Positions 1 to 11,862 of a stretch of 64,000 nucleotides of DNA are shown piece by piece (within the stretch, counting starts at the first letter, position 1; every line of letters starts with the position of its first letter). A program made the position numbers and the translations under genes. The notes below the pieces were generated by a model. The model was not told where the DNA came from. It saw only the letters and a program-made list of their open reading frames with translations, and made no database searches. The stretch spans positions 133,619,989 to 133,683,988 of the forward strand of contig CP136068.1 of NCBI GenBank assembly GCA_032622095.1, given 5' to 3'. The DNA comes from Siphonodentalium dalli (taxonomy: Eukaryota > Mollusca > Scaphopoda > Gadilida > Siphonodentaliidae).

Positions 1-1297
1 GCAAAAAAACATAAGCAAACTAGAATGCACTCACTGGAGCTGCCTGTACTTGCGCCCATTACACATTTACAGCTAAAATGGTGACATGGAAGCCGAAAAC
101 AAAACTGCATGGGGGTCGGTTAAAGTGATGCCATTTTGGCCAGTTACACCATTAATGTGAAGAAAAAGACGCGACCACCGCAATTCGAATAGGAAGGACA
201 ATGAAGTAAAAAAGTGGATGATAAAAATCGTTCTTAATTATGAGTTTTTTGTTTCGTTTTCGGCACTTAATTTATGGATGATTTTGTGTATTTTCGCCAT
301 TCCTGTGTGACGCGAGTGGTGGTGATGGCAAGTATTTTCAATTTCGTTTTTCAGGTAAGCGGGAAATTTCTCTGGAATTTTTAAAAATTATTTCGTAACA
401 CATCGGACCCTGGATATTAAATCAATAGGCAGTATACACATTTATTCTCTCACAATCACAAACTGACATCTTTAATTTGTATGTTATACGCCTTTTTTTA
501 GAAGTACAGTGTTGTTGCTGTGTCGTATTGATGCCCCATGCATGTGTGCCGTACGCACCCCGTTGACGTCACATGACGTTGATACGTTTCGTATCAACAA
601 TGAACACGGAACCATAAAAATAAAAGCATCACACATGACAAAACTAGCCTTACATGTGCCTCAATAAACATTGTACTTAATTATGTTTAATTAAATTCGC
701 AGATTCTCGGACGTTTGTCGTGTAATAAACACAAAACAACACGTGGGATAATGGGTTTGTCGATACGTCACTTGTGCCATCGCGGAAGGATAGACCTCAA
801 GGCTGCATGCTCATCTCGTTCTATCATTCCGCGCTATTATACGTGTAATTGTGTCGTTACATCAAATCCATTAACACACTCGTGTCGCGTTCTGTGTATG
901 CAATACACGCACAATTAATATATATATACAAATAAGCCCATATCGGCGTTATTTTTGGTTTTATGCTCTATATAAACGTAAAGCCGAGCCATAACACGAA
1001 ATGATAGGTATAAATCCACAAGGAGCTTATTTCAGAATCAAATAATTCCAATATGATCCTATGTGAATATTTAGGTCCAATATTAACCTATTTGTACGGT
1101 GATATGTTGACAGATATACAGTATGCTGGTCTTGAAATATACTTGAACCGAATGTGCACATCTAAAAAGCCATACTTTTGCAACACATCTTCAGTCTTGA
1201 ATTCAGTGTGAACGAATTCATGACATCTGATGGGCTGAACTCTGAAATTAAGTTCGATTTTATTACACCTGAGTCGGGTTTCAGGGTAATCTTCTCT
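1..1297. other. Intergenic stretch, no gene recognised
   Basis: AT-rich sequence with only short open frames that have no recognisable motif, low-complexity composition and no paired splice sites. Around 930-990 there is an ATAAGCCCATAT-type motif that recurs near 7690-7860, which hints at old dispersed repeat. Nothing else is visible. Confidence 0.6.
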
Positions 1298-1322
1298 TCT
1301 CTACTATATATTTTCAGACTTC

Positions 1323-1377
<55 letters not shown>

Positions 1378-1861
1378 ATATATCCTTTATAGACTCGAAA
1401 ACGGCTAGACCGATTGAGCCCAAACTTCCTGTCTAAGGGTAAACATCCAAGGGAAGTGCCACCGTAATGGGGATTGATGGTTTAAACGCGTGATAATTTA
1501 TGAGCGTTTGTATATGAGGCGTCGCTATCAAAGAGCGTTTATCTACTTTAGTGAAAATATACGGACTTTGACAGTCTCGGAAACTGGGGATATCGAGACG
1601 AAATTTCGTACTTAGGGGTTCCAAGGGGCGGGGTAGATTTTCGTCGGGTCAGTTTGTCAACCCGAGGTGACCTTGACCTTGAAACGGGTACCCACAAATG
1701 ACCTTGGGCGATATCTGGGTCGTCAGCGGTGACATCGACGTGAAATCGGGACGGTGAATATTTTTGTCGGGTTAGCTGCCGGCGTTACCTTGAAAAACAA
1801 AAATTAATGGATCGACCAAAGCCATGGGACCAATCCCGCCAGTGGCGGGCTAATCTGCTAG
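1298..1861 (+). mobile_element. Helitron-like non-autonomous element, 3' end well defined
   Basis: The 3' end has the classic Helitron layout: a GC-rich hairpin (1835-1849, CCCGCC / GGCGGG arms around AGT), a short spacer and a terminal CTAG (1858-1861) followed by T. The 5' end is placed at the TCTACTATATATTTTCAGAC motif near 1298-1320, which matches the start of the better defined minus-strand copy at 40515-41494. The region after the microsatellite (GATTGAGCCCAAACTTCC and on) is also shared with that copy. No Rep/helicase coding is present. The 5' boundary is approximate because the preceding base is not the expected A. Confidence 0.6.
1323..1384. repeat. (TG)n(TA)n microsatellite
   Basis: A short GT run followed by about 25 TA dinucleotides, lying just inside the 5' end of the Helitron-like element. 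The related copy at 41440-41490 has the same kind of TA/TG run at the equivalent place, so the microsatellite is probably part of the element. Confidence 0.9.
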
Positions 1862-3907
1862 TATATATGAGATTATTGTCTGTGGCCGGACAATCGCTAT
1901 CCCATAGTATTATTCACATACTGTAAACTTTGGAACAGATTGTAGATCAATAAACATTCACTTTTGCCGGTTACGTGCCTATTTTGAGTCAGCACAGTGC
2001 AGTTGGGTTGATATAAGATTCAGGATATCGCTTATGTCTATGCAACAATCAATGTACATCCAAGTTATTTTATGTGAATTGTGTTACCTGACCATCAACA
2101 AGAAGTATAACGTTTGCGAGTCAGAGAAACTCAGGCTAAAGTAGTGCCATTTTATGTACCAAAACTTAAAACTCCACTTTGATAGTCGTACTTCTACATG
2201 TAGTCACCCGGAGGGGCCTCGTTGACTATCACCGTTCAGCATCGTCGGCAAATCATCGCTACACCACCCTTCATGTTATGCCGTAAAATTTTACGGGATT
2301 ATAGGACTGTATAGGACTTTACTGAATTTACTGTTCAATTATATAAACGTATTTTACCGTAAGGGTTACGACTGTTTCTAACGGTATCATAAGCTTCTGG
2401 GATTTGTTCACAGTGTACTAATTATATTTTACCAAACAATTCTAACTTATATCATGCATACTACATAACCATATCATACCAAACATCAACTGCTGGACTG
2501 TTCAAATTCCGTTCGTAAGACGTTAATATAAATAAAGCACAACACGTTTTACTGAGAACAAATATGATTATCCACTTACCGATAAACGGTTTAAAGACAC
2601 GGTTGGCCTTGGCGGTGGGTATCCTGTGAAAATATATCCACCCGTCAAAAACCGCCACAAACAGAAAGAACATAAAAATGTAGATAGACTCTGTCCGTAT
2701 ACAAATAAGAAATATCGCATAAACAGTATGTTATGGTCATATGTTTGACCATTGTTATGTAAACAAAAGCGTAAAAAGTAACTTTTCTGGTGTTTGTTTA
2801 TATTATGATGGTAAACATAAAGAGCGTTCTCTGTTGGTGATACCTGATATGGAACTAATAAAGAGCGTGTATGCCATTTGTGTGTGATTAGCCAGTAGCA
2901 TTGTGCTGTCTTATGTAACACAACCAGGCTCTTGCTTAGGTAAAATATAGTAGGTCTTTATGATAACATGCTGTTTACGCGACGGTCATGGTATATGAAT
3001 GAAACTGTATGAGTTTTACTGTTTTTCTGTTTACGGTGTTTGGAACAAATATGAATATTTTCGACAATTAAGGCCGCACGTGCCTTTAAGAGAAATATAA
3101 TCGCCACAATACTGTGTTGAAATCTAGGTCAATAAACCGAAACGCGCAGTACTAGATTTTGTTTTGAATGCACGAAAAACCCGAAACTGAATCACAATGT
3201 GAACTCACATTCTGGGGATGTTTAGGCCAAAATTTATGGATCGGCTTGGGGTAATATTTGGTTTCAAGTGCAATCAATTGTAAATAGCGAGTATTGTATT
3301 TTCCGTACAAAATAATGGATGTTTTGTCAACAGTGCCGGTAATTTCGTCATGGGTGACCATATTCTGACACACCTACAGCATTACATACCGTTTTATCAG
3401 TCGTTCCAGCACTCAGTGCGTGCTGGACAAAAAACATATTATTGGGCAAAACCTAAAACTAATAATACATACCTCTCCGTTTGTCCGAAATCTTCGGTTT
3501 AGTGCGGAATTCTAAATTCCTGTTTCCGAAAATGACTAAAAAACTCGGAGCGGCTTCCGATTGCTAGGAGCGGCCTTCGATCGATTCCCCCGAGTGCTAC
3601 TGAGGGTTTAAACTTGCGCTATAAATTTCTACAGCGGGTGTAAATTTTGAAACGTCATTCCATGGGTTAAACGTTTATACCCATAGCAGAACTACATCGC
3701 AGTTAGCAAAATAGTTCTTCTGCATGTTACATTAATTTAAAATTTGAAGTTGTTATGATATCAATTAAATATGAGGAAAACTGCCGGCTTTTCAATCAAA
3801 CGTAGCTCGTTAGTGTTATGTGAACTAGGAAACATATGAATCGGACATAGTAGCCGATATTACACAATTTTCAATGGTGTATTATATATTTATTCAACTG
3901 ATACCGT
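1862..3907. other. Intergenic stretch, no gene recognised
   Basis: No convincing coding region on either strand. The longest open frame (117 codons, minus strand near 2568-2921) lacks domain-like composition. The motif AATAAAGAGCGT, seen repeatedly in this window, occurs twice at about 2815-2870. No other structure was recognised. Confidence 0.55.
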
Positions 3908-4120
3908 GGTGGCTAATTTGAACCCCCAAATTATGTCTACGTAATTATTTGGAGGAAGGAATAAGATATGTAGATAAATACACGAAATGCTGTTTTCAGT
4001 TTCTCGCCTACCTTTGCCGCAATCAATTTTGCAGATGTTTTGCGCGAACGTCAGACAAACGCTCTTTATTGTTACCATATCAGGAATAAAGTTTCCCGGA
4101 ACGCTCTTTATTTTGTTCCA
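3908..4120 (-). repeat. Dispersed ~250-bp repeat (family R1), diverged copy
   Basis: Shares, in order, an AATTTGAACC-C-CAAATT block, an ATTTGGAGG block, a TAGATAAAT-CACGAAAT block, a TTTTGC/ACCAAAG-type block and two AACGCTCTTTAT boxes with the copy at 8968-9225 and, inverted, with 22682-22920. It has no coding capacity. The conserved twin AACGCTCTTT boxes at one end are the most recognisable mark of the family. Confidence 0.55.
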
Positions 4121-4324
4121 CGTTGAAAAAATCAAATTTTGATATACTTTATGACCATCTCAAGGCTGAGTTGGTCATTGTCGCATGTTTCGAGCAAAAA
4201 GACACATATGATCTCCTAAACGTGCAAAAGACACCAGGATCTCCCAAATATGCAAACAAAATAATAAAAAAATAAAAGATAAAAATAACCCAGCATCTCA
4301 AAGTCTCATAAATAAAATCGATTT

Positions 4325-4693
4325 TAAAGTGATGTGAAACACTCAAGTAGGGTGATCAAATACAAATGGAGAATAATCCTGCTCAAAGTAATAATTTTTA
4401 CAAATATTATATCCAAATTGACAACACACACCGTCATTCTTATATATTAATTAAATGCAGTGACTCTCGATGGCGAACTCGTTTTCGTTGGCTTATCGAC
4501 GATAGATGCGTCCCGATTCAAGTAGTAAATATTTACAATTGAGTGTAGTTCAGACGATGTTTTCTAGGGAGTGGTATGGTTGATTTGCTTAAGCTTTTCG
4601 CCAATATTAGTAGAATGCTACAGTCCTCCAGTTGGCATAGCGCCTGGATAATAACTTATCGGTTTCACGCACCAGAACAAGTACATAATATGT
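4325..4693 (+). repeat. Half of a foldback element (family FB1)
   Basis: Matches one arm of the foldback element at 26129-26857. It begins with the AAAGTGATG...CTCAAGTAGGG block, passes through TATATTAATTAAATGCAGTG and ends around GTACATAATATGTCTTTAAG, the point that is the centre of the complete copy. Only one arm is present. It directly follows an R1 repeat, an adjacency that recurs at 45285-45556. Confidence 0.6.
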
Positions 4694-5357
4694 CTTTAAG
4701 TTCATTGCATGTTAAGTATCATTACAATAGCTTTTTGTTTGTTTTCGAGTGAAATTTCAACAAAATTTGAATGGGTATTCAACCCGCGTTGAGTTTGACG
4801 ACAGCAGCCGAACGAGACTTTTATTACGCCCACTAGGATATGTACTGCTTTGGAAATCCTTTGTGTCTTTTTTCAAGTTTGAGAGAATGCTGGTGTCTGT
4901 TTGCACGATACCACGCGACAATGACCAATTCGACCGACACTATTAAGTATCGACATTATCAAGTATCGGTATATGTCTATATGAAGTCCGTATGAATGTG
5001 TTTAACGTAGTTATCGACCTAACCACAAAAAAGGATAAAAGCGGCTGAATATGCCAATTCTAGCAATCAAATGCCACAATTTGTCGCATCAAAGTTCCTT
5101 ACCAGAGTTTTATTTGAAGTCCGAATACCATTTAAGAATCCTGCTAGTGCCTTATTTGACTCCCTTCATATATATGTTTTACCATTTACCATCTGCGATT
5201 GCCTTGGATACCTTTAGTGTTGATGTTTTAAAGAGTTATATATATTTTTTGCACATTTACCCATTGACAAATCTACGATCTTTTGTATGTACAGGTCTAG
5301 TTTATATGTTATATTTGGTTTTCAAAATTTTGTCAACAGAATAGAGCAAAAACGATT
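4694..5357. other. Intergenic stretch, no gene recognised
   Basis: Short hydrophobic open frames (for example 97 codons at 5051-5344) have AT-driven composition and no family motif. I see no splice sites of quality around them. Confidence 0.5.
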
Positions 5358-5601
5358 TTAACCTTTTAATGACTTGAGCTTCCTGAAATTTGGCTAAAAC
5401 CCTGAGCCAATGCATTCTCTTATATATGCGAGTCGCCTCACGTATATAAGAGAATGCATTGGCCTAACAATATTTACCTTGAGCTTGTAAGTCAGTGCAT
5501 TCTCTTATATATGCGAGGCTCTCTACGTGAGACTGGCATATATAAGAGAATGCACTGACACAGGATCTGCACCAGCACAGCTCCAGTCATGAAACGGTTA
5601 A
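5358..5601. mobile_element. TTAA-flanked MITE carrying two hairpin modules
   Basis: Bounded by TTAA at 5358-5361 and 5598-5601, with imperfect inverted ends (TTAACCTTTTAATGACTTGAGC versus the complement of GAGC..AGTCATGAAACGGTTAA). Two self-complementary hairpins lie inside (about 5406-5461 and 5491-5560), each with arms of the type AATGCATTCTCTTATATATG. The TTAA termini are typical of piggyBac-type targets. No coding capacity. Confidence 0.65.
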
Positions 5602-5640
5602 ATTATATTTTTATGTTATTGTTGTAAATGGTGGCCCGGA

Positions 5641-6515
5641 AGCCTGAATATATAATACATCTTACCCGTACCAGGCTGAATATATAATACATCTTACCAG
5701 TACCAGGCTGAATATATAATACATCTTACCGGTACCAGGCTGAATATATAATACATCTTACCGGTACCAGGCTGAATATATAATACATCTTACCGGTACC
5801 AGGCTGAATATATAATACATCTTACCCGTACCAGGCTGAATATATAATACATCTTACCTGTACCAGGCTGAATATACATCTTACCCGTACCAGGCTGAAT
5901 ATATAATACATCTTACCTGTACCAGGCTGAATATATAATATATCTTATCCGTACCAATATGAATATATAATACATCTTACCCGCACCAGGCTGAATATAT
6001 AATAGATCTTATCCGTACCAGGCTGAATATATAATACATATTACCCGTATCAGGCTGAATATATAATACATATTACCCGTACGCGGCTGAATATATAATA
6101 TATCTTACCCGTGCCAATCTGAATATATAATACATGTTACCAGTACCAGGCTGAATATATAATATATCTTACCCGTGCCAATCTGAATATATAATACATG
6201 TTACCAGTACCAGGCTGAATATATAATATATCTTACCCGTACCAAGCTGAATATATAATACATCTTTCCCGTACCAGTTCAATACATCTTACCCGTACCA
6301 GGCTGAATATATAATACATCTTTCCCGTACCAGTTCAATACATCTTACCCGTACCAGGCTGAATATATAATACATCTTACCCGTACCAGGCTGAATATAT
6401 AATACATATTACCCGTACCAGGCTGAATATATAATACATCTTACCCGTACCAGGCTGAATATATAATACATCTTACCCGTACCAGTTCAATACATCGTAT
6501 TCGTACCAGTTCCAA
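5641..6515. repeat. 32-bp tandem satellite, about 27 copies
   Basis: The repeat unit runs CCAGGCTGAATATATAATAC followed by ATCTTACCCGTA. Variation is concentrated in the last few bases (CCCGTA, CCGGTA, CAGTA, CTGTA) and some units are shortened to CCAGTTCAATACATC. Adjacent units are nearly identical, indicating recent unequal exchange. Confidence 0.92.
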
Positions 6516-6631
6516 ATTTCCCAACATAACATTTTATAAAATGCTTATTGAGGAAGAAATGTTACACGTTTGAAATTCGTCAGCAAGCCAATACGAACGA
6601 CAAGGTGAATACAAAAACAAACAAAATATCG

Positions 6632-6757
6632 TGACGTACATCACAAGGAATGCATGCTTCCCGTGACGTATATCACAATGAATGCGTGCTTCTCGTGACG
6701 TACGTCACAAGGAATGCGTGCTTCTCGTGACGAATATCACAAGGAATGCGTGCTCCC
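6632..6757. repeat. 32-bp tandem repeat, four copies, with GTGACGTA cores
   Basis: Four consecutive units start at about 6632, 6664, 6696 and 6728. Each carries GTGACG(T/A)A(C/T)(A/G)TCACAA then GGAATGCGTGCTTC. The core of each unit is a near-palindrome (GTGACGTACGTCAC in the third) that contains CRE-like TGACGT half-sites. Confidence 0.85.
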
Positions 6758-7227
6758 GTGGTAGCCATTAGCCGTTTGAACTGGACACTGTAGCTCACAA
6801 CCTGCCTATTATCATCGCGCATACGTCACCGGTGTTCGGTGCATATGGCACACAGTTCGGCCATGTGCTGTGGTAACTCTACAGGGGTCCCAGATAAATA
6901 GCAGAAATATGCTGGCCGGGAACGCCCTGCTGTGAACCGGATACGACACAATGTTCCTCGTGTGAAGATTGGCTGAAAATGGCTCATAATTCAATAACGA
7001 GAGCTATTGATAGCTACAGACCACAAACAAGAAGCCTAATTAACGCCCAAATATTTCATCATACCAACAGAAATAAAACGACCCTTGTTGACCCCGAGAA
7101 GCACGTTTAAAGTGGCACGTAATTGTCCCATCCGATTTGACAACCTGGTATTAGTATCCCATTTGTATTTACACCGTATTGTCGACGAATCTGTATTAAT
7201 GTGAGTTTCTGATGGCTTCCTATCACT
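6758..7227. other. Intergenic stretch, no gene recognised
   Basis: No coding region, hairpin or repeat stood out here. Confidence 0.5.
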
Positions 7228-7515
7228 TTTAACACTTTATAATTTTAACCTGGCGAGCAAAACGTCCAAATGGAGTGGGGATGGAATTCTATGTGGTCAG
7301 CACTTGTCCTCCAATCCTCTTTGTCTTATGTAAACTGATCACACACACGTTTGTATGAGCAAATGGATGTTAACACGTTATGATTTTTAGCCAGGCGAGC
7401 AAAACTTTTAAATGGAATGAAGATAGAACTCTATATGTGTTTAGCACTTGTCTCCAAATTCCCTTTGCCTTATGTAATCTGATCACACACACATGTATGT
7501 GTGAGCAAATAAATA
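7228..7515. repeat. Diverged tandem duplication of a ~143-bp unit
   Basis: Two adjacent copies (about 7228-7370 and 7371-7515) align from TAACAC(T/G)TTAT through GGCGAGCAAAAC and AGCACTTGTC to CTGATCACACACAC and GAGCAAAT. They differ at roughly a fifth of positions by eye. Confidence 0.7.
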
Positions 7516-8106
7516 TGTTTAAACAAAAAATTCCAATGATTCGTCTCTGATAAAGAGCGTCTGTGTTTCCTTTGCCCAAAAGCGGAAGAGTTCTCAATTG
7601 TGGCATTTTATGCTCGTTTTCGACGAATTATTTATGGATAATCAACATATCCTCGTGACTATAGGTTCAGGTTCATACTGGACTTATTTGATTATGAAAT
7701 AAGCCCATATAAATAAGCACATTACTGGCTTATTTCATATTGAAATAGTCCCATAAAGGGCTTTTTTTTATTAACCATCGTTTAGGCCCATATAGAGCGT
7801 ATTTGAGTTTTCAAATAATGCCAATAAGAGCTTATTTTGGTGCAATGATAAAATAAGCCCGTTTTTCAAGAAATTTTGCTACCAGTTTTTGGGAACCGTA
7901 GTGGCGTTTTACTTTTAACCACGAAAAGCTCACACTTAAAACACGCTGTTTTTTAACTACCGTTTAGGGCGACAGAACCATGGACGCTCTTTATAAGATG
8001 CGATACATGGATTATTTTGCTTGCTGACAATTCAATAACGTGTTAACACTTCTTTTGAGAGTCGATATCTGGCCATAATACAGACTATATGTAGTTAAAT
8101 GTGCTA
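7516..8106. other. Intergenic stretch with degenerate ATAAGCCC-type repeats
   Basis: Between about 7690 and 7870 the sequence repeats variants of AAATAAGCCCATAT and its complement, giving weak internal inverted symmetry. A similar AT-rich motif set occurs near 31780-32060. AAAGAGCGT motifs occur at about 7553, 7790 and (inverted) 7984. No gene recognised. Confidence 0.45.
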
Positions 8107-8221
8107 AGTAGCGTACAGTTTTTCTCCTCGAGTGAGATGCGGAGGATTATTTTTAGGAGGCGTTAGCCGAGTGAAAGAAAAATCATCGCATCTCACGAGA
8201 GGAGAAAACACGTACGCTACT
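8107..8221. repeat. Foldback hairpin
   Basis: The left arm (AGTAGCGTAC...TTCTCCTC...GAGATGCG) and the right arm (CGCATCTC...GAGGAGAA...GTACGCTACT) are complementary over about 45 bases with a short AT-rich loop. Likely a MITE remnant. Confidence 0.7.
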
Positions 8222-8344
8222 CAGAACAGTTGACTGTTGTGTTAATTATATTTTCTATACCAGTTTGTTACGACTCAGACCCCAATGAAACACACGGTTA
8301 GACGTAATACGTTCCCAAAGCTACAACATCACTAGCCGTTTCTA

Positions 8345-8745
8345 TTAACCCTTTACCCAACAAAACTGCCAACACCGGCCAAATAAAGCTTCAACAGCCT
8401 AAAATATCTTAGGTCTGTCTCAATAACACCATACAAATATGGATATCATTGGAACCGGCTCCTTGACCACATTGTGATAGTTACAGTTATGCCCTGTGCC
8501 AATGCATTCTCTTATATATGCGAGTCGACCATAGGTCGCCTCGCATATATAAGAGAATGCATTGGCCTAAAAAAAATCTTTTTTTAACACTTTTTTACCA
8601 TTTTTTCTTACATTCTTTAACAATTTTATAATTTTTAACGTCTTAAGCCAATGCATTCTCTTATATATGCGAAGCGACCTATGGTCGACTCGCATATATA
8701 AGAGAATGCATTGGCACAGGGCCCTTCTGTTGGGTAAAGGGTTAA
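8345..8745. mobile_element. TTAA-flanked MITE with paired hairpin modules (family M2)
   Basis: Terminal inverted repeats TTAACCCTTTACCCAAC and its complement bound the element, with TTAA at both outer ends. Two ~68-bp hairpin modules lie at about 8499-8563 and 8646-8714 in inverted orientation. The second copy of this family is at 39719-40184 in the opposite orientation and shares the CAACAGCCTAAAATATCTT-type interior. Non-coding. Confidence 0.8.
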
Positions 8746-8805
8746 AATAACGCGCAATGATTCCGAATGACGCGAAAATGGACATAATGGCGCAGTTCTG
8801 AGAGT

Positions 8806-8893
8806 AGGATAACACGTTGAGAGTAGGATAACATGTTGCGAGTAGGATAACATCTTGAGAGTAGGATAACATCTTGAGAGTAGGATAACACTT
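8806..8893. repeat. 19-bp minisatellite, about five copies
   Basis: Tandem GAGAGTAGGATAACATCTT with changes only at the last four bases. It creates three overlapping short open frames on the minus strand which are repeat artefacts. Confidence 0.9.
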
Positions 8894-8967
8894 TCGGCCT
8901 TCTGGGAGTGGTGATGTGATTTATATTTTGACGTAAAAAGTTGATGAAAATATAATAAAACCTCATA

Positions 8968-9225
8968 TTAAACGGACATGGCTCATTTGAACCTCCAAAT
9001 TGTATCTACATACATTTGGAGGGACGGATAGGATAGGTCGATAAATGCACGAAATATTGATATACCGGCTTTATATGTTCTGAAGAAAAAAAAAACATTT
9101 ACCAAAGTCACAGCCATTTTCCAGCTGTTTCAATTTTTCGCCAGAAGTCAGATAAACGCTCTATACTTTCACCATAGAAGGAATAGACTAACACGGAACG
9201 CTCTTTCCTGTTCTATGTTATGCAA
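8968..9225 (-). repeat. Dispersed ~250-bp repeat (family R1)
   Basis: Begins TTAAACGGACATG, continues through CATTTGAACCTCCAAATTG and ends at the twin AACGCTC boxes (about 9156 and 9198). It is the inverse of 22682-22920, which ends CATGTCCGTTTAAA, and related to 3908-4120 and 45403-45556. Confidence 0.7.
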
Positions 9226-9636
9226 ATGGCTGTTTATTTTGTTTAGGACACAAATTCCTTGTTTATAGTTCTATATTTCAATAAGTTACAGATTTGGGTT
9301 ACAGAATAGTATAGAAAGGTAGTTCAGATATTTATCGACCTATTTCGATACAGGGAAAAATTCCAAAGCGAATAATATTATGTGTTTTTTGGAGCGTTAA
9401 GCGCCACGTGGCTTTAATTGTCTGAAGGGTCCGATATAATTATTTTCAGTTAGAGAACAAAACTACATAATAATGGTGGTTTATGTTGTCGAATCTTTAA
9501 CACGAAGGTGACGTAGCTTCTTGGCATCGTTCCAGTCTATCCATTTATGTCATCACGTAATGCCCGTGCGTATACTCGACAGCTGAAATGTTGTTCGTGA
9601 TACTCTTCTAGCCTTACAATAGTGTGTATGACATTT

Positions 9637-9710
9637 GCAGAGTGAGGTCCACATGGTGCGAATTTAGCGACGTTATCACCAAAATCACCCTCTGGGGACC
9701 TCATTCTGCT
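9637..9710. repeat. Short foldback repeat (family F3)
   Basis: Ends GCAGAGTGAGGTCC and GGGGACCTCATTCTGC are complementary. The interior carries GAATTTAGCGACG. Three relatives lie at 9820-9918, 15361-15453 and 15655-15748. Confidence 0.65.
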
Positions 9711-9819
9711 AAGGACTCAACCACTATGGAAGACTTGGGATCAGTTGGTTATGTTCGGGAAAAAGTAACTAAAACAATGTTAATTTGAGCCTATAGATAC
9801 TACCCAGAAGATGAGGCCT

Positions 9820-9918
9820 AAGCAGAATGAGGTCCCCATGCAGAGGGTACATTTGGCCATGTTATTCCGCTGTGCGTGGTAGCATCACTAAATTCAGCTT
9901 CTGGGGACCTGATTCTAC
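9820..9918. repeat. Short foldback repeat (family F3)
   Basis: Begins AAGCAGAATGAGGTCCCC and ends GGGGACCTGATTCTAC, with interior TTCCGCTGTGCGTGGTAGCA shared with the copies at 15361 and 15655. Confidence 0.65.
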
Positions 9919-10265
9919 AAATATCGAAGTTGAGTCCCCTAACTTGGCCCGTATTTGACCTGGTGACACCATTGGAACAAATGTATATCCCAGTCACCTT
10001 GAGACTATCCCCACCAAATATGAATTCATTAGGTCTTGCGATTCTGGATAAGAAGACGTTTTGATAATTACTATGGAGGGGAAAAGTTATATCCCTAGCT
10101 TCTCCCTTATTTGACCTGCAAATATCAGACACACTATTCCAAGCGCTACTTTGATAAGAAATAAACTTCGGTTTCGCAACCAGGATTATCATTAATGCCG
10201 ATGCTAAAATACTTCTCCGAGTAGATCAAAATCTTAACATAGTTTCTTCCATGTAGATAAAGTAT
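9919..10265. other. Flank of foldback repeat, no gene recognised
   Basis: Opposing open frames (124 codons minus, 62 codons plus) overlap the F3 repeat and share its repetitive composition. I do not regard them as genes. Confidence 0.5.
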
Positions 10266-10672
10266 ATGGGATATTCTAAGTTATATATGTGTATATGTGT
10301 TTAGGTGTTTGTACATGTAGTTGTTTATAGTTGTTTATAGCTTTTTATAGTTGTTTATGTGTTTATATGTGTTTATATGCGTGTATATGTGTTTACAATT
10401 GTTTATATGTGTTTATAGTTGTATATAATTGTTTATATGTGTTTATAGTTGTTTATATGTGTCTATAGTTGTTTATAGGTGTTTATGTGTCTATAGTTGT
10501 TTATAAGTTTGTATGTGTTTATAGTTGTTTACAGGTGTTTATCTGTGTTTATATTTATTTATAGGTGTTTATAGTTGTTTATAAGTGTTTATAGATGTCA
10601 TATGTATTTATATGTGTTTATAAGTGTTTACATTTGTTTATAGTAGTTCATATGTGTTTATAGGTGTTTTGT
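10266..10672. repeat. AT-rich minisatellite of TGTTTATAGT-type units
   Basis: About 40 degenerate tandem 10-bp units of TGTTTATAGT, TGTTTATATG and similar. No coding potential. Confidence 0.9.
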
Positions 10673-11540
10673 GGCGATTCTCAATTGTTCGCGGTGATTG
10701 GATGTGAGCCCTGTTCAGTCTCACTGCGTTCTTTTTGATTAATATTAATCGAATGCACGTAAGTTCACCGTGGGTCACCGCAACACAAATCACCATGAAT
10801 CCTGGCTATCCACACTGCATGGGCTAAGTGGGGTCCCCCCGTGTTGAGCGTGTTGCTTCTCGCTCACTATTTACACACTGCATGCGGTTTGGGGACTATG
10901 GAACGACCGTCTATATTTTACAGCGATACTCTTGAGAAGAAAGCACCGGGTTCACACACCCGGAACCAGATGCATTATGATACTGTTAGTAAGAAACAAC
11001 CTGTTTTATTGGAGTTAGCGTGTTTTCTTATTAGATGTGCGAGAAAGACAACAAAATCGCGGGGATTCGTCTATTATTGTAGCATCGGAGCCCCATCAAA
11101 TAATTAATGTCTTTGTATCAGGGTATCGTTGGTAAATTAACCGGCTATTACAACCGAGAGATTCCAGGTCCCTGTTTAGGTTTTTGATCTTTTTCAGAGT
11201 GAGCAATCTATTTCGACGGAATCGCTATTATCTGGCAGCCTCTCAAAGGCACGAATCAAACTCTCGCAGATAACGAGAATATTTCGGGATCGACGAAGCT
11301 TTGAAGAGCATTTCTCATTCTGGAAGAGAATGATAAAAAAATATATATGAATCTTCATTCTTATTGAGACTGAATAACAAAGGGAACTTAAACCCTCCAA
11401 GTGCGCGACCGTGGTTCAAGTTTGTCTCACTTGGTCTGTATACATTATTTACCCGGGATATATAACGGCTCACTATAACGGTGGGACTAAAACCCGTCCC
11501 ACCCACCCGGACCACTCCTTGAAATATCCAAGAGCTAGTT
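10673..11540. other. Intergenic stretch, no gene recognised
   Basis: An 88-codon frame at 10841-11107 begins with a hydrophobic stretch but has no recognisable family features and no splice context that I can support. Confidence 0.45.
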
Positions 11541-11567
11541 TCGGGGGGGGGGGGGGGGGGGGGGGGG
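11541..11567. repeat. Poly-G homopolymer run
   Basis: An uninterrupted run of about 27 G residues. Similar shorter runs occur at 22129, 34188 and 63104. Length in the assembly may be unreliable. Confidence 0.95.
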
Positions 11568-11862
11568 TACGAGGAAATAACAGAAACCCACTCGTCCTAT
11601 TAAGATGCCCCGTTAAAATTACCGTTATAGCAAGTTGGTGTTAATAGCGCCATTTCTGTGCGACAGGGGTCATTGTCGCACGACGAAACTAGGTACAAGA
11701 GAGTTCAGGAATGACCCGGTGGGCTTTTAGTCACAATCACCAGGTCTCAAAACATTACACTCAAAGTTAAACGGACATGTCTCGTACAAGAAAACTAAGA
11801 TGCATGCATCAGGTCGGCCGTGAACTATCTACCATAGAATTGTTGTAGCTATCGATTATACA

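Noticed and set aside
5641-6515. 32-bp repeat array considered as a CRISPR array.
   Set aside because: Units are contiguous with no unique spacers, and the genome is animal-like with spliced genes; it is a satellite.
9818-10192. 124-codon minus-strand frame as a gene.
   Set aside because: Half of it is the F3 foldback repeat and the relative at 15321-15506 does not conserve the frame.
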